Positions 1 through 6,005 of a DNA stretch of 11,104 bases are shown one piece after another. The stretch comes from DASWRT01 sp036403035. GTDB taxonomy: Bacteria; Pseudomonadota; Alphaproteobacteria; ATCC43930; CGMCC-115725. Within the stretch, counting starts at the first letter, position 1; each line of letters opens with the position of its first letter. The stretch covers positions 1 through 11,104 of the forward strand of contig DASWRT010000286.1 in assembly GCA_036403035.1 (NCBI GenBank), given 5' to 3'. The notes beneath the pieces are model-generated. The model ran no database searches and was not told the origin of the DNA. It saw nothing but the letters and a program-made list of their open reading frames with translations. The position numbers were made by a program, and so were the translations under genes.

Positions 1-1
1 C

Positions 2-778
2 GGTCCGGATAATGTTAGCGCTATCATGATCCCAGGGCTTTCTCCCGGCGCGCTGCCGGACGCCGCGTTCGTCCGGACGGTCGCGGCCGGCAGCTTCGAG
101 CAGGTGACCTTCCGTCTTGCGATCCTGCACGCGCTCGAAGCGTCCGGCGTTCCGGTGATCAACCCGCCGCGCGCGATCGAGCGCTGCGTCGACAAGGGGA
201 TGACCAGCTTCCTGCTGCACCGGGCCGGGCTGCCGACGCCGCCGACCTGCGTAACCGAGAGCGCCGAGAGCGCGGACCGCTGGCGCAACGAGGTCGGCGG
301 CGGAGACGTGGTTCTCAAGCCGCTCTTCGGCTCGCAGGGGCGCGGGCTGCGGCGGCTCCGGCGCGGCGACCTCCTGCCGCCGCCGTCGGAGGTCGCGGGC
401 GTGTACTATCTCCAGCGCTTCGTCGGGCGCGAAGCGGCTTGGCACGACATCCGCGTGTTCGTCGTCGGCGGGCGGCCGGTCGCGGCGATGCGCCGGCATG
501 GGCGGAGCTGGATCACGAACGTCGCGCGCGGCGGGCGCTGCGAAGCGGTCCCGGCGGCGGGGCGCTTCGGCGATCTGGCGGTCGCCGCCGCGGCGGCAGT
601 CGGCGCCGGCTATGCCGGCATCGACCTGATCGAGGATGCAGCAGGCGGCGTGCAGGTGCTCGAAGTCAACTCGATGCCGGCCTGGAAGGGGCTGCAGAGC
701 GTCACCGCCGACGCCGACATCGCCGCCGTGCTGATCGACGACCTGCTGGCGCGGGCCGAGACGGCATCATGCCGGTAA
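2..778 (+). CDS. RimK-type ATP-grasp ligase, 5' end cut off by window
   Basis: ATP-grasp ligase of the RimK/alpha-L-glutamate ligase type. Enzymes of this family activate a carboxylate with ATP and add an amino acid, usually glutamate. The frame is open to the left edge (codons before the ATG at 26 read GPDNVSAI), and RimK-like proteins normally have more N-terminal sequence, so the true start lies outside. Visible motifs: VDKGMTSFLLHRAGLPTP (central-domain entry), VLKPLFGSQGRG (ATP-binding lysine and glycine loop), LQRFVGREAAWHDIRVFVVG, and LEVNSMPAWKG near the end, where E-x-N supplies metal ligands. It precedes the CitG-like gene and fae, the order I recall for orf5-orf7-fae in Methylobacterium. 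Polyglutamylation of methylofuran is an attractive role, since bacterial methylofuran carries a polyglutamate tail; MptN-like glutamylation of the pterin is the alternative. The substrate is inference. Confidence 0.88.
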   Translation, partial: GPDNVSAIMIPGLSPGALPDAAFVRTVAAGSFEQVTFRLAILHALEASGVPVINPPRAIERCVDKGMTSFLLHRAGLPTPPTCVTESAESADRWRNEVGGGDVVLKPLFGSQGRGLRRLRRGDLLPPPSEVAGVYYLQRFVGREAAWHDIRVFVVGGRPVAAMRRHGRSWITNVARGGRCEAVPAAGRFGDLAVAAAAAVGAGYAGIDLIEDAAGGVQVLEVNSMPAWKGLQSVTADADIAAVLIDDLLARAETASCR

Positions 779-1632
779 CCCCGGAACAGGCGACACGCGC
801 CTTCCTCGACGCGTGCGAGACCGAGCTTGCGGCGCTGAAGCCGGGCAACGTGCACATCCATCGCGCCGGGCACGGCATGACGGTCGAGGATTTCCGCACG
901 AGCGCGCGGGTCGCGGCGGAACCGCTCTGCATCCCGCCCCGCCGTCTCGTCGGCGTACGCATCCGCGAGGCCGTGGCGGCGACGCGCGCCGCCGTCGGGT
1001 GCAACACGAATCTCGGCATCGTGCTGCTGGCCGCGCCGCTGATCGCGGCGGCGGAAACCGCACCGGACCGCGCCACGCTGCACGCTCGCCTCCAGGCAGT
1101 GCTCGACGGCTTGACGGTCGAGGACGCCGCCGCGGCCTACGAAGCGATCCGGATCGCCAGCCCGGCCGGGCTGGGCAGCGCCGCAGCGCAGGACGTCGCG
1201 TCGCCGCCGACGGTGACGCTGCGCGCGGCGATGGCGCTCGCCGCCGACCGCGACCGCGTCGCGCGCCAGTATGCGAGCGGCTACGAGGACGTGTTCTCGC
1301 TCGGCGTCGCCGGGATCGAGACGCTGCTCGCCGCCGGCCACGATCCGGCCTGGACGGCGGCGCTCGTCCACATGGACTTCCTCGCGACCTTTCCGGACAG
1401 CCACATCGCGCGGAAGCACGGGGCGGCCACGGCGGAGGCGGTGCGCGCGGAGGCCGCGGCGCTGCGCCGCCATGCCGGCCCGGACGAGTTGACGGAGACG
1501 CTCAAGAATTTCGACTTTGAGTTGAAGCAACGTGGAATAAATCCAGGAACATCGGCAGATCTGACGGTTGCAAGCTTGCTCGCGGTATCTCTGCGGCATA
1601 ATCTTTTGACCGGCGAAGCGGAAAATCCGTAA
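769..1632 (+). CDS. CitG/MdcB-like triphosphoribosyl-dephospho-CoA synthase family protein
   Basis: This 287-residue protein belongs to the triphosphoribosyl-dephospho-CoA synthase (CitG/MdcB) family, whose classical members join ATP-derived ribose triphosphate to dephospho-CoA. Family-like stretches are ELAALKPGNVHIHRAGHGM (residues about 22-40), NTNLGIVLLAAPL, YASGYEDVFSLGV, DSHIARKHG and a C-terminal INPGTSADLTVASLLA. The ATG at 769 overlaps the end of the upstream ligase by 10 nt, which implies translational coupling; no strong Shine-Dalgarno is visible. A longer reading frame runs upstream, but that part is an Arg-rich shadow of the ligase gene. No citrate or malonate lyase genes are present, so a CoA-prosthetic-group role is unlikely. 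In C1 clusters this family is the orf7-type gene, and a phosphoribosyl- or adenylyl-transfer step in cofactor synthesis is a guess. Base composition drops in G+C over the last 120 nt, probably because the fae promoter lies there. Confidence 0.9.
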   Translation: MPVTPEQATRAFLDACETELAALKPGNVHIHRAGHGMTVEDFRTSARVAAEPLCIPPRRLVGVRIREAVAATRAAVGCNTNLGIVLLAAPLIAAAETAPDRATLHARLQAVLDGLTVEDAAAAYEAIRIASPAGLGSAAAQDVASPPTVTLRAAMALAADRDRVARQYASGYEDVFSLGVAGIETLLAAGHDPAWTAALVHMDFLATFPDSHIARKHGAATAEAVRAEAAALRRHAGPDELTETLKNFDFELKQRGINPGTSADLTVASLLAVSLRHNLLTGEAENP

Positions 1633-1635
1633 GAA
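1606..1635 (+). promoter_or_regulatory. Candidate promoter for fae inside the end of the CitG-like gene
   Basis: The last 120 nt of the upstream gene and the short spacer are clearly more A/T-rich than the rest of the window. TTGACC (1606-1611) followed after 18 nt by TAAGAA (1630-1635) resembles a sigma-70 promoter with a good -35 and a weak -10. A second candidate is TTGCTC (1576-1581) with CATAAT (1597-1602), spaced 15 nt. Fae is normally very abundant, so its own promoter would make sense. This was judged by eye only. Confidence 0.35.
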
Positions 1636-1689
1636 CATCGGCGGCGCTTCGACTCCACGCAACGTCATGAACCCACGGGAGGATTGCCT

Positions 1690-2202
1690 ATGGCAAAGGT
1701 CACGAAGACGTGTGTCGGTGAATCGTTGGTCGGCGACGGCAACGAGGTTGCCCATATCGACCTGATCATCGGGCCGCGCGGCACCCCCGCGGAGCAGGCG
1801 TTCTGTCAGGCGCTGATCAGCCAGCGCGAAGGCGTCAACGGGCTCCTCGCGGTGATCGGCCCGAACCTGATGTGCAAGCCGAACACGGTGATGTTCAACA
1901 AGGTGACGATCAAGAACGCCAAGCAGGCCGTCCAGATGTTCGGCCCGGCGCAGCGCGGCGTCGCGATGGCCGTGGCCGACTCCGTCAAGGACGGCACGAT
2001 TCCGGTCGAGGAGGCGGACGACCTCTTCATCTGCGTGGGCGTGTTCATCCATTGGGAAGCCGCCGACGACAAGAAGATCCAGGACTACAACTACGAAGCC
2101 GTGAAGCAGTCCATCAAGCGGGCGATCACCGGCGAACCGACGGCGAAGCAGATGCTGGAGAAAATGGGCAGCGTCTCGCACCCCTTCGCCGCGCACAACT
2201 GA
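1690..2202 (+). CDS. fae: Formaldehyde-activating enzyme (tetrahydromethanopterin hydro-lyase)
   Basis: Fae catalyses condensation of formaldehyde with tetrahydromethanopterin to methylene-H4MPT, the cytoplasmic entry step of formaldehyde oxidation and detoxification. The 170-residue length equals that of the Methylobacterium enzyme as I recall it, and the sequence is highly conserved: VGDGNEVAHIDLIIGPRG near the N-terminus with the active-site histidine (His22 here), PNLMCKPNTVMFNKVTI, QMFGPAQRGVAMAVADSV, EADDLFICVGVFIHWEAADD and the C-terminal SHPFAAHN. The ATG at 1690 is chosen because GGAGG at 1678-1682 sits 7 nt upstream; the in-frame TTG at 1684 would leave only 1 nt. The gene is separated from the CitG-like gene by 57 nt, has a candidate promoter of its own and is followed by a strong terminator, so it is probably expressed at least partly as a single gene. 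The identity is secure. Confidence 0.99.
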   Translation: MAKVTKTCVGESLVGDGNEVAHIDLIIGPRGTPAEQAFCQALISQREGVNGLLAVIGPNLMCKPNTVMFNKVTIKNAKQAVQMFGPAQRGVAMAVADSVKDGTIPVEEADDLFICVGVFIHWEAADDKKIQDYNYEAVKQSIKRAITGEPTAKQMLEKMGSVSHPFAAHN

Positions 2203-2230
2203 CGCCGCCGGCCTGCGCCGGACGACCAGC

Positions 2231-2258
2231 AGGAGAGGCCGCCCGCGCGGCCTCTCCT
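2231..2258 (+). terminator. Rho-independent terminator after fae
   Basis: A perfect 12-bp stem (AGGAGAGGCCGC / GCGGCCTCTCCT) with a 4-nt loop CCGC is followed by TTATTGTT on the plus strand. It lies 28 nt after the fae stop. The HisA-like gene on the other strand ends immediately beside it (stop at 2259-2261), so the hairpin can fold in both transcripts. The T-rich tail favours the plus direction. Confidence 0.85.
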
Positions 2259-2990
2259 TTATTGTTCCGGGGCCGGCATGAACGGGACGAGATCGGCAGG
2301 GGAGAGCCGGCCGTCGTGGAGCGCCGTCGCGACGAGTACGCCGGCCGCGCCCGCCTGCGCGAGGCTGTGCAAGTCTCCGGCGTCGCGCACGCCACCCGCC
2401 GCGTAGATGCCGGTATCCGGTGCGGTTCGGCGAAGTTCGGCAACCCGATCCAGGTCCGGCCCGAGCCCGGCGCCGACGCGATGCAGCGTCATCGCGATCA
2501 CCCTGCGCGGCCACAGGGCAGACGAGGCCGCAAGATCAGGCGGCCCAAGGAATCGGTCGCCGCGCTGATCGAGCGAGAGCACGAACCCGGACGGGCCGAG
2601 CATGGCAAGAAGGTCGCGTGCGACCTCCGCGCGCGGCATCGTCTCGCTGCCGAGAACCGGCAAGACGCGCGGCGCGCGCGCAGCCGCTGCCTGCCCCGCG
2701 TCCCGGTAGCCGCCGTCCAGCCAGAATTCCAGGTCCGGAAATTGGGAGGCGAGCGCCGCGACGCATTCCGCATGCTTACCTCGCCCTTCGATCGCGTCGA
2801 GATCGGCGATATAGATCTGCCGGAACGGCGCCAGCGAGAGCAGTCCGCTCAGCACCGCCGACGGCATGCTGCTGCCGCCGGCAAGCGGCGTGCGGATCGG
2901 ACGATATGCGGCGCGGTCGCCTCGCTGCGCATGCACGACCTCGCCGCCGCGGAGATCGAGGACGGGGACGACGGCGAAAATCGGTGGCAT
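2259..2990 (-). CDS. HisA-like TIM-barrel protein (COG1411-type)
   Basis: This 243-residue (beta/alpha)8-barrel protein is related to HisA, the ProFAR isomerase of histidine synthesis. HisA-like features: N-terminal VVPVLDLRGGEVVHAQRGD (Asp12 at the position of the first catalytic Asp), IYIADLDAIEGRG, FWLDGGYRDAG, FVLSLDQRGD (the second Asp region) and YAAGGVRDAGDL followed by LAQAGAAGVLVATALHDG, a phosphate-binding loop region. It differs from true HisA in the segment after the first strand (RPIRTPLAGGSS) and sits among C1-cofactor genes rather than his genes. HisA-related proteins of this type occur in methanogens and H4MPT-using bacteria without a firmly assigned reaction. The start at 2990 is chosen because the protein begins cleanly with MPPIFAVVPVLDL and everything upstream is Arg-rich shadow; no clear ribosome binding site is visible. 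The gene is divergent from the mfnD-like gene with 14 bp between the starts. An isomerase or lyase step on a phosphorylated sugar or furan intermediate is possible. Confidence 0.88.
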   Translation of the reverse strand: MPPIFAVVPVLDLRGGEVVHAQRGDRAAYRPIRTPLAGGSSMPSAVLSGLLSLAPFRQIYIADLDAIEGRGKHAECVAALASQFPDLEFWLDGGYRDAGQAAAARAPRVLPVLGSETMPRAEVARDLLAMLGPSGFVLSLDQRGDRFLGPPDLAASSALWPRRVIAMTLHRVGAGLGPDLDRVAELRRTAPDTGIYAAGGVRDAGDLHSLAQAGAAGVLVATALHDGRLSPADLVPFMPAPEQ

Positions 2991-3004
2991 CGGGAACCGG
3001 CGGC

Positions 3005-4276
3005 ATGAGGCTCTTCGTGTGGGAGTATGTGACCGGCGGCGGCTGCCTAGGAAGCCCGCTCCCGGCCTCGCTCGCCGCGGAAGCGGCGATGATGGTGCGC
3101 GCCGCCGTGCGTGACTGCGCGGACATTCCGGGCGTCGCCGTGACGGTCGCGTGGGATCGCCGGTGCGGCCCCGGACCGGTCGATGCGGCGGCATGCGAGG
3201 TCGCGGGCGATGCGCCGCCCTGGGATATCTGGCGCGATCTGCTGACGGAGTCAGATGTAGTCTGGCCGGTGGCGCCGGAGACCGGCGGGGTGCTGCGGCA
3301 GGTCACGCGGATGATCGAAGAGCGCGGCGCGACCTTGCTCGCCAGCCGCGGCGGCGCGGTCGCGATCGCCGCGAGCAAGACCGTGACCGCGCAGCTTCTC
3401 ACGGCGTGTGGCGTGCCGGTCGTGCCGGCGATCCAGCTTTCGGATCTCGCGATCGAGCTAGGAATTGAAGAGTCGGCGTCCGCAATGTGCCCCCACCCAA
3501 CCCTCCCCCGCAGGCGGGGGAGGGCTTCGGACAGCATCGGGTTTGATCACCCTCCCCCGCTTGCGGGGGAGGGACGGGGTGGGGGCAGCGCCCGCGACGG
3601 CGATCCCCATCCCCCTCTCCCGCTTGCGGGAGAAGGTCGGGGTGAGGGTGGTTTCTCTCTGTACTCTTCCCTGCCGCCGGCGTCCTGCAACGAACTCCCC
3701 TCACCCCGCCCCTCTCCCGCAAGCGGGAGAGGGAGTGGCTATGTCGTCAAGCCCGACGACGGCGCGGGATGCGACGAGACGTGGTTCCTCGCCGACGAGG
3801 CGGCGTTGCGCGGCTGGGCGCAGCATCGGCGCGGCGGCGATACGATGATCGTCCAGCCCTTCGTGCCGGGCGACGCGCTGAGCGTCTCGGCCCTGATGCG
3901 GGACGGCGAGGCGTGGGTCCTCTCCTGCAACCGGCAGCGTGTGGTCCGCGGGGAGGATGGGCGCTTCGTCTATCGCGGCGGCGTCGGCGGCGGCGCGGAG
4001 GATCGGCGAACGGCGCTTGAACTGGTCGCGGCGGCGGTCGCCCGCGCCCTGCCCGGCCTGTGGGGGCATGTCGGGATCGATCTGATCGATAGTCCCGATT
4101 CCGGGCCGGTCGTCGTCGACGTCAATCCCCGACTCACCACCTCCTATGTCGCGTTGCGTGAGTGCATCGGCGTGAACCCGGCGGCGCTGCTCCTGTCCCT
4201 GACCGAGCAGCCGCTGGCCGCGCTGCGCCGTCCGCTCACGGTGCGGCCGGTCGAGATCGCGGTGGTGTCGGCATGA
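3005..4276 (+). CDS. MfnD-like ATP-grasp ligase with in-frame repeat insertion
   Basis: This ATP-grasp ligase resembles methanogen MfnD (tyramine-glutamate ligase of methanofuran synthesis) and the orf17-type gene of methylotrophs. Its 423 residues divide into an N-terminal domain starting MRLFVWEYVTGGG (1-about 158), an odd segment (about 160-244), an ATP-binding core with YVVKPDDGAGCDETW (Lys249) and MIVQPFVPGDALSVSALM, and the metal-binding end GIDLIDSPDSG...VVDVNPRLTTSYVAL. The odd segment is encoded by four palindromic repeats (positions about 3482-3736) and is rich in Pro, Gly, Arg and Glu, unlike the flanks. It lies between PAIQLSD and YVVKPDD, where family members as I recall them have a short loop. 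The reading frame crosses it without a stop and all catalytic motifs remain, so I call the gene probably functional rather than broken. It overlaps the MfnF-like gene by ATGA. In methylofuran the aromatic unit is tyrosine, so the substrate may differ from tyramine. Confidence 0.88.
   Translation: MRLFVWEYVTGGGCLGSPLPASLAAEAAMMVRAAVRDCADIPGVAVTVAWDRRCGPGPVDAAACEVAGDAPPWDIWRDLLTESDVVWPVAPETGGVLRQVTRMIEERGATLLASRGGAVAIAASKTVTAQLLTACGVPVVPAIQLSDLAIELGIEESASAMCPHPTLPRRRGRASDSIGFDHPPPLAGEGRGGGSARDGDPHPPLPLAGEGRGEGGFSLYSSLPPASCNELPSPRPSPASGRGSGYVVKPDDGAGCDETWFLADEAALRGWAQHRRGGDTMIVQPFVPGDALSVSALMRDGEAWVLSCNRQRVVRGEDGRFVYRGGVGGGAEDRRTALELVAAAVARALPGLWGHVGIDLIDSPDSGPVVVDVNPRLTTSYVALRECIGVNPAALLLSLTEQPLAALRRPLTVRPVEIAVVSA
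3501..3524. repeat. Palindromic repeat copy 1
   Basis: The perfect 11-bp arms are CCCTCCCCCGC and GCGGGGGAGGG with a 2-nt AG centre. The tail GCCCCCACCC lies on the left. It encodes TLPRRRGR in the host gene's frame. Confidence 0.85.
3550..3573. repeat. Palindromic repeat copy 2
   Basis: It has the same 11-bp arms as copy 1 (CCCTCCCCCGC / GCGGGGGAGGG) with a TT centre. The tail lies on the right, so together with copy 1 it forms an inverted pair. It encodes PPPLAGEG in the host frame. Confidence 0.85.
3616..3633. repeat. Palindromic repeat copy 3 (CTCTCCCGC type)
   Basis: The 8-bp perfect arms TCTCCCGC / GCGGGAGA have a TT centre. The right flank reads AGG followed by the tail TCGGGGTGAGGG. 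It belongs to a second subtype in which CTC replaces CCC in the arm. It encodes LPLAGEG in the host frame, almost the same peptide as copy 2. Confidence 0.82.
3710..3733. repeat. Palindromic repeat copy 4 (CTCTCCCGC type)
   Basis: The perfect 11-bp arms CCCTCTCCCGC / GCGGGAGAGGG have an AA centre and a left-hand tail CCCCTCACCCCGC. This is the inverse of copy 3. It encodes PSPASGRG, immediately before the conserved YVVKPDD of the ATP-grasp core. Confidence 0.85.
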
Positions 4277-5325
4277 GCGGAACCGCCGTCGCGGGATGGG
4301 ACGTAGGCGGTGCGCATCTCAAGCTCGCGGTCGCCGAGAACGGACGTCTCGTCTATGTCCGTCAGGCGCCCTGCCCGCTCTGGCTCGGCCTCGACCGGCT
4401 GACGGCCGCCGTTGAGGAGATGCTGAGCGCCGCGCCGCGCCGCCGTCGTCATGCCGTGACGATGACCGGCGAGATGGCCGACCTGTTCCCCGACCGCGCG
4501 ACCGGAGTCCGGGCGATCGTCGATACGCTCGCGGCGCGGTTCGGCGAGGCGGCCGGCACACTGTCCCTCTACGCGGTTGACGGCGGCTTTCTCGATGCAT
4601 CAGTCGCCCGGCGTACCCCCGAGCGCGTCGCCTCGGCGAACTGGCATGCGGCGGCTTCGTTCGCGGCGGCCCGGATCGGCGACGGGCTGCTCGTCGACAT
4701 CGGCAGCACGACCGCCGATCTCGTCCCGCTCCGCGCCGGCGGCCCGGCGGCGCAGGGTTTGATGGACGCCGAGCGGCTTGCCGGCGAGGAACTGGTCTAT
4801 ACCGGCGTGGTGCGGACCCCGGTGATGGCGCTGGTCCGCGACGTGCCGTTCGGCGGCGAGCGGGTCGGCGTGATGGCGGAGCTGTTCGCGACGATGGCCG
4901 ACGTGCATCGGCTCACCGGCGCCCTGCCCGCTCACGCTGACCAGCAAAAGACGGCGGACGGAAGGGGCAAGAGCCTCGCCGAGAGCCGCGTCCGCCTCGC
5001 ACGGATGATCGGCCGCGACGCCGCGGACGCGCCGGAATCCGCATGGGCGGCGCTCGCGCGGACGATCGCGGGCCGTCAGGCGGAGGCCGTGCAGCACGCG
5101 GCGGAGCGGGTGATCTCCGGCGCGGACCTGCCGGACGACGCGCCGCTCGTCGGCGCCGGTGTCGGACGTTTTCTGGCGCCGGAAATCGCGCGCCGGCTCG
5201 GCCGCCCCTACCGGAGCTTCGCCGACATCATTGATGCCGCGACGCCCGCCCTGGCGGAAGCCGCGGCCGATGCGGCCCCGGCCGCGTCGCTCGCGCTCCT
5301 CGCCGCGGCGACGAGGCCGGCCTGA
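4273..5325 (+). CDS. MfnF-like H4MPT-linked C1 pathway protein (hydantoinase/oxoprolinase, ASKHA fold)
   Basis: This 350-residue protein belongs to the family annotated as a probable H4MPT-linked C1 transfer pathway protein. The methanogen member MfnF joins the furan diphosphate to the aromatic amine of methanofuran. Actin-like ATPase motifs are visible: GWDVGGAHLKLAV (Asp10-Lys17, phosphate 1), DGLLVDIGSTTADLVPL (residues 137-153, phosphate 2) and LVGAGVGRFLAPEIARRLG (from about residue 292, nucleotide loop). The ATG at 4273 overlaps the mfnD-like stop (ATGA); the frame is open further upstream, but that part is shadow of the previous gene. The last 118 nt overlap the end of mfnB on the other strand, and the C-terminal residues encoded there are Ala-rich (ATPALAEAAADAAPAAS). 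Family assignment is firm; the exact reaction in a bacterium with tyrosine-type methylofuran is inferred. Confidence 0.9.
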   Translation: MSGTAVAGWDVGGAHLKLAVAENGRLVYVRQAPCPLWLGLDRLTAAVEEMLSAAPRRRRHAVTMTGEMADLFPDRATGVRAIVDTLAARFGEAAGTLSLYAVDGGFLDASVARRTPERVASANWHAAASFAAARIGDGLLVDIGSTTADLVPLRAGGPAAQGLMDAERLAGEELVYTGVVRTPVMALVRDVPFGGERVGVMAELFATMADVHRLTGALPAHADQQKTADGRGKSLAESRVRLARMIGRDAADAPESAWAALARTIAGRQAEAVQHAAERVISGADLPDDAPLVGAGVGRFLAPEIARRLGRPYRSFADIIDAATPALAEAAADAAPAASLALLAAATRPA

Positions 5326-6005
5326 TCGAGCCGCGCCCGCACTGCGGCGACGCGATCCGGATCGAGCCCGCCGGTGCGGTCGCCGCCGCGGGTCAGCGCT
5401 GTGCGGAAGCCGAGATAGTCGGCATCGAGCGGCGCCAGCACCGCTACGTCCTCGACGCGCAGCGATCCGGCCAGACCGGTCAGCAGGCCGCGCCGCCGCG
5501 CCGCCGCGACGAAACGGCCGAGCGCTTCGACGCCGAGATGCCGGAGCAGCGGCCCGGCCGCCTTGTCCGCCGTATCGAGCATCACGCCGCGGAACCCCGC
5601 GTCGGCGCAGCGCCCGACCAGATCGGCATCTAGCTCGCCGCCGCGGTCGGCGAACAGCACCGCAATGAGCGCAACGCCGTCTGCCGCAACCGCGGCGAGC
5701 GCATCGACCACCGCGTCCCGCTCCGGCCCGCCGCCGAACATGCCGATCTTGACGAAGTCGACGCCTGTCGCCGCGACTCCCCGCGCTTCGGCGGCTATCG
5801 GGACAGGCGAGAGCGGCAGATCGCCCGCAGTGGCGCTGGTCGGCCGCACGCCGTTCAGCACGGCGAGCGAGGCGCGGATCACGCCGTCCGGCAACCGTCC
5901 CAGCGCCCCCGCCGCCGGCTCCTTGAAGTCGATCAGGTCGGCGCCGCCGGCCAGCGCCTGCGCCGCCTCCTCCGCCGAGCGGACGCTTGCGAGCAGCGCC
6001 GTCAC
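5208..6005 (-). CDS. mfnB: 4-(hydroxymethyl)-2-furancarboxaldehyde-phosphate synthase MfnB
   Basis: MfnB makes the furan ring of methanofuran/methylofuran from two molecules of glyceraldehyde 3-phosphate, using a TIM barrel and a Schiff-base lysine. Here 265 residues include ADLIDFKEPAAGALG (Lys28, equivalent to the catalytic lysine near position 27 in the methanogen enzyme), GVDFVKIGMFGG (Lys86), GVMLDTADKAAG (Asp144 and Lys148) and DYLGFRTALTRGGDR near the C-terminus. The start is GTG at 6005, overlapping the DUF447 stop (GTGA); the frame upstream of it is Arg-rich shadow. The family is usually about 235 residues. The last roughly 30 residues (Ala/Ser-rich, after RARLDQAG) look like run-on into the facing mfnF-like gene, because no stop occurs until 5208. 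It is the last gene of a five-gene operon. The identity is well supported by the four active-site residues. Confidence 0.93.
   Translation of the reverse strand: MTALLASVRSAEEAAQALAGGADLIDFKEPAAGALGRLPDGVIRASLAVLNGVRPTSATAGDLPLSPVPIAAEARGVAATGVDFVKIGMFGGGPERDAVVDALAAVAADGVALIAVLFADRGGELDADLVGRCADAGFRGVMLDTADKAAGPLLRHLGVEALGRFVAAARRRGLLTGLAGSLRVEDVAVLAPLDADYLGFRTALTRGGDRTGGLDPDRVAAVRARLDQAGLVAAARSASDAAGAASAAASARAGVAASMMSAKLR

Larger units (their letters stand above)
3482..3736. repeat. Composite palindromic repeat array (BIME/REP-like) inside a gene
   Basis: About 255 nt contain four copies of a short palindrome with an associated C/G-rich tail, arranged tail-palindrome, palindrome-tail, palindrome-tail, tail-palindrome. 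Copies 1 and 2 are outer-inverted: GCCCCCACCC at 3489-3498 matches the reverse complement GGGTGGGGGC at 3578-3587. Copies 3 and 4 share an inverted tail, GGGGTGAGGG against CCCTCACCCC (3698-3707). Such repeats are normally intergenic in alphaproteobacteria, whereas here they lie wholly within coding sequence. The boundaries are estimated from where the protein stops and resumes looking like its family. Confidence 0.85.

Noticed and set aside
2..778. Naming the first ligase MptN (H4MPT:glutamate ligase)
   Set aside because: Bacterial dephospho-H4MPT is thought to lack that glutamate, and the sequence alone does not separate MptN from other RimK-type ligases.
610..2514. 634-residue open frame on the minus strand across the CitG-like gene and fae
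   Set aside because: The translation is Arg-rich with no family resemblance and lies antisense to two well-supported genes; it is a G+C-rich shadow.
1872..3008. 378-residue plus-strand frame spanning fae, the terminator and the HisA-like gene
   Set aside because: It crosses a strong terminator and two real genes in the wrong frame or strand, and its residues are Arg/Gly/Ala-rich shadow.
3489..3733. Possible CRISPR array
   Set aside because: The repeats are palindromic, differ in subtype and orientation, and have unequal spacers; the stretch is also translated in frame with the host gene.
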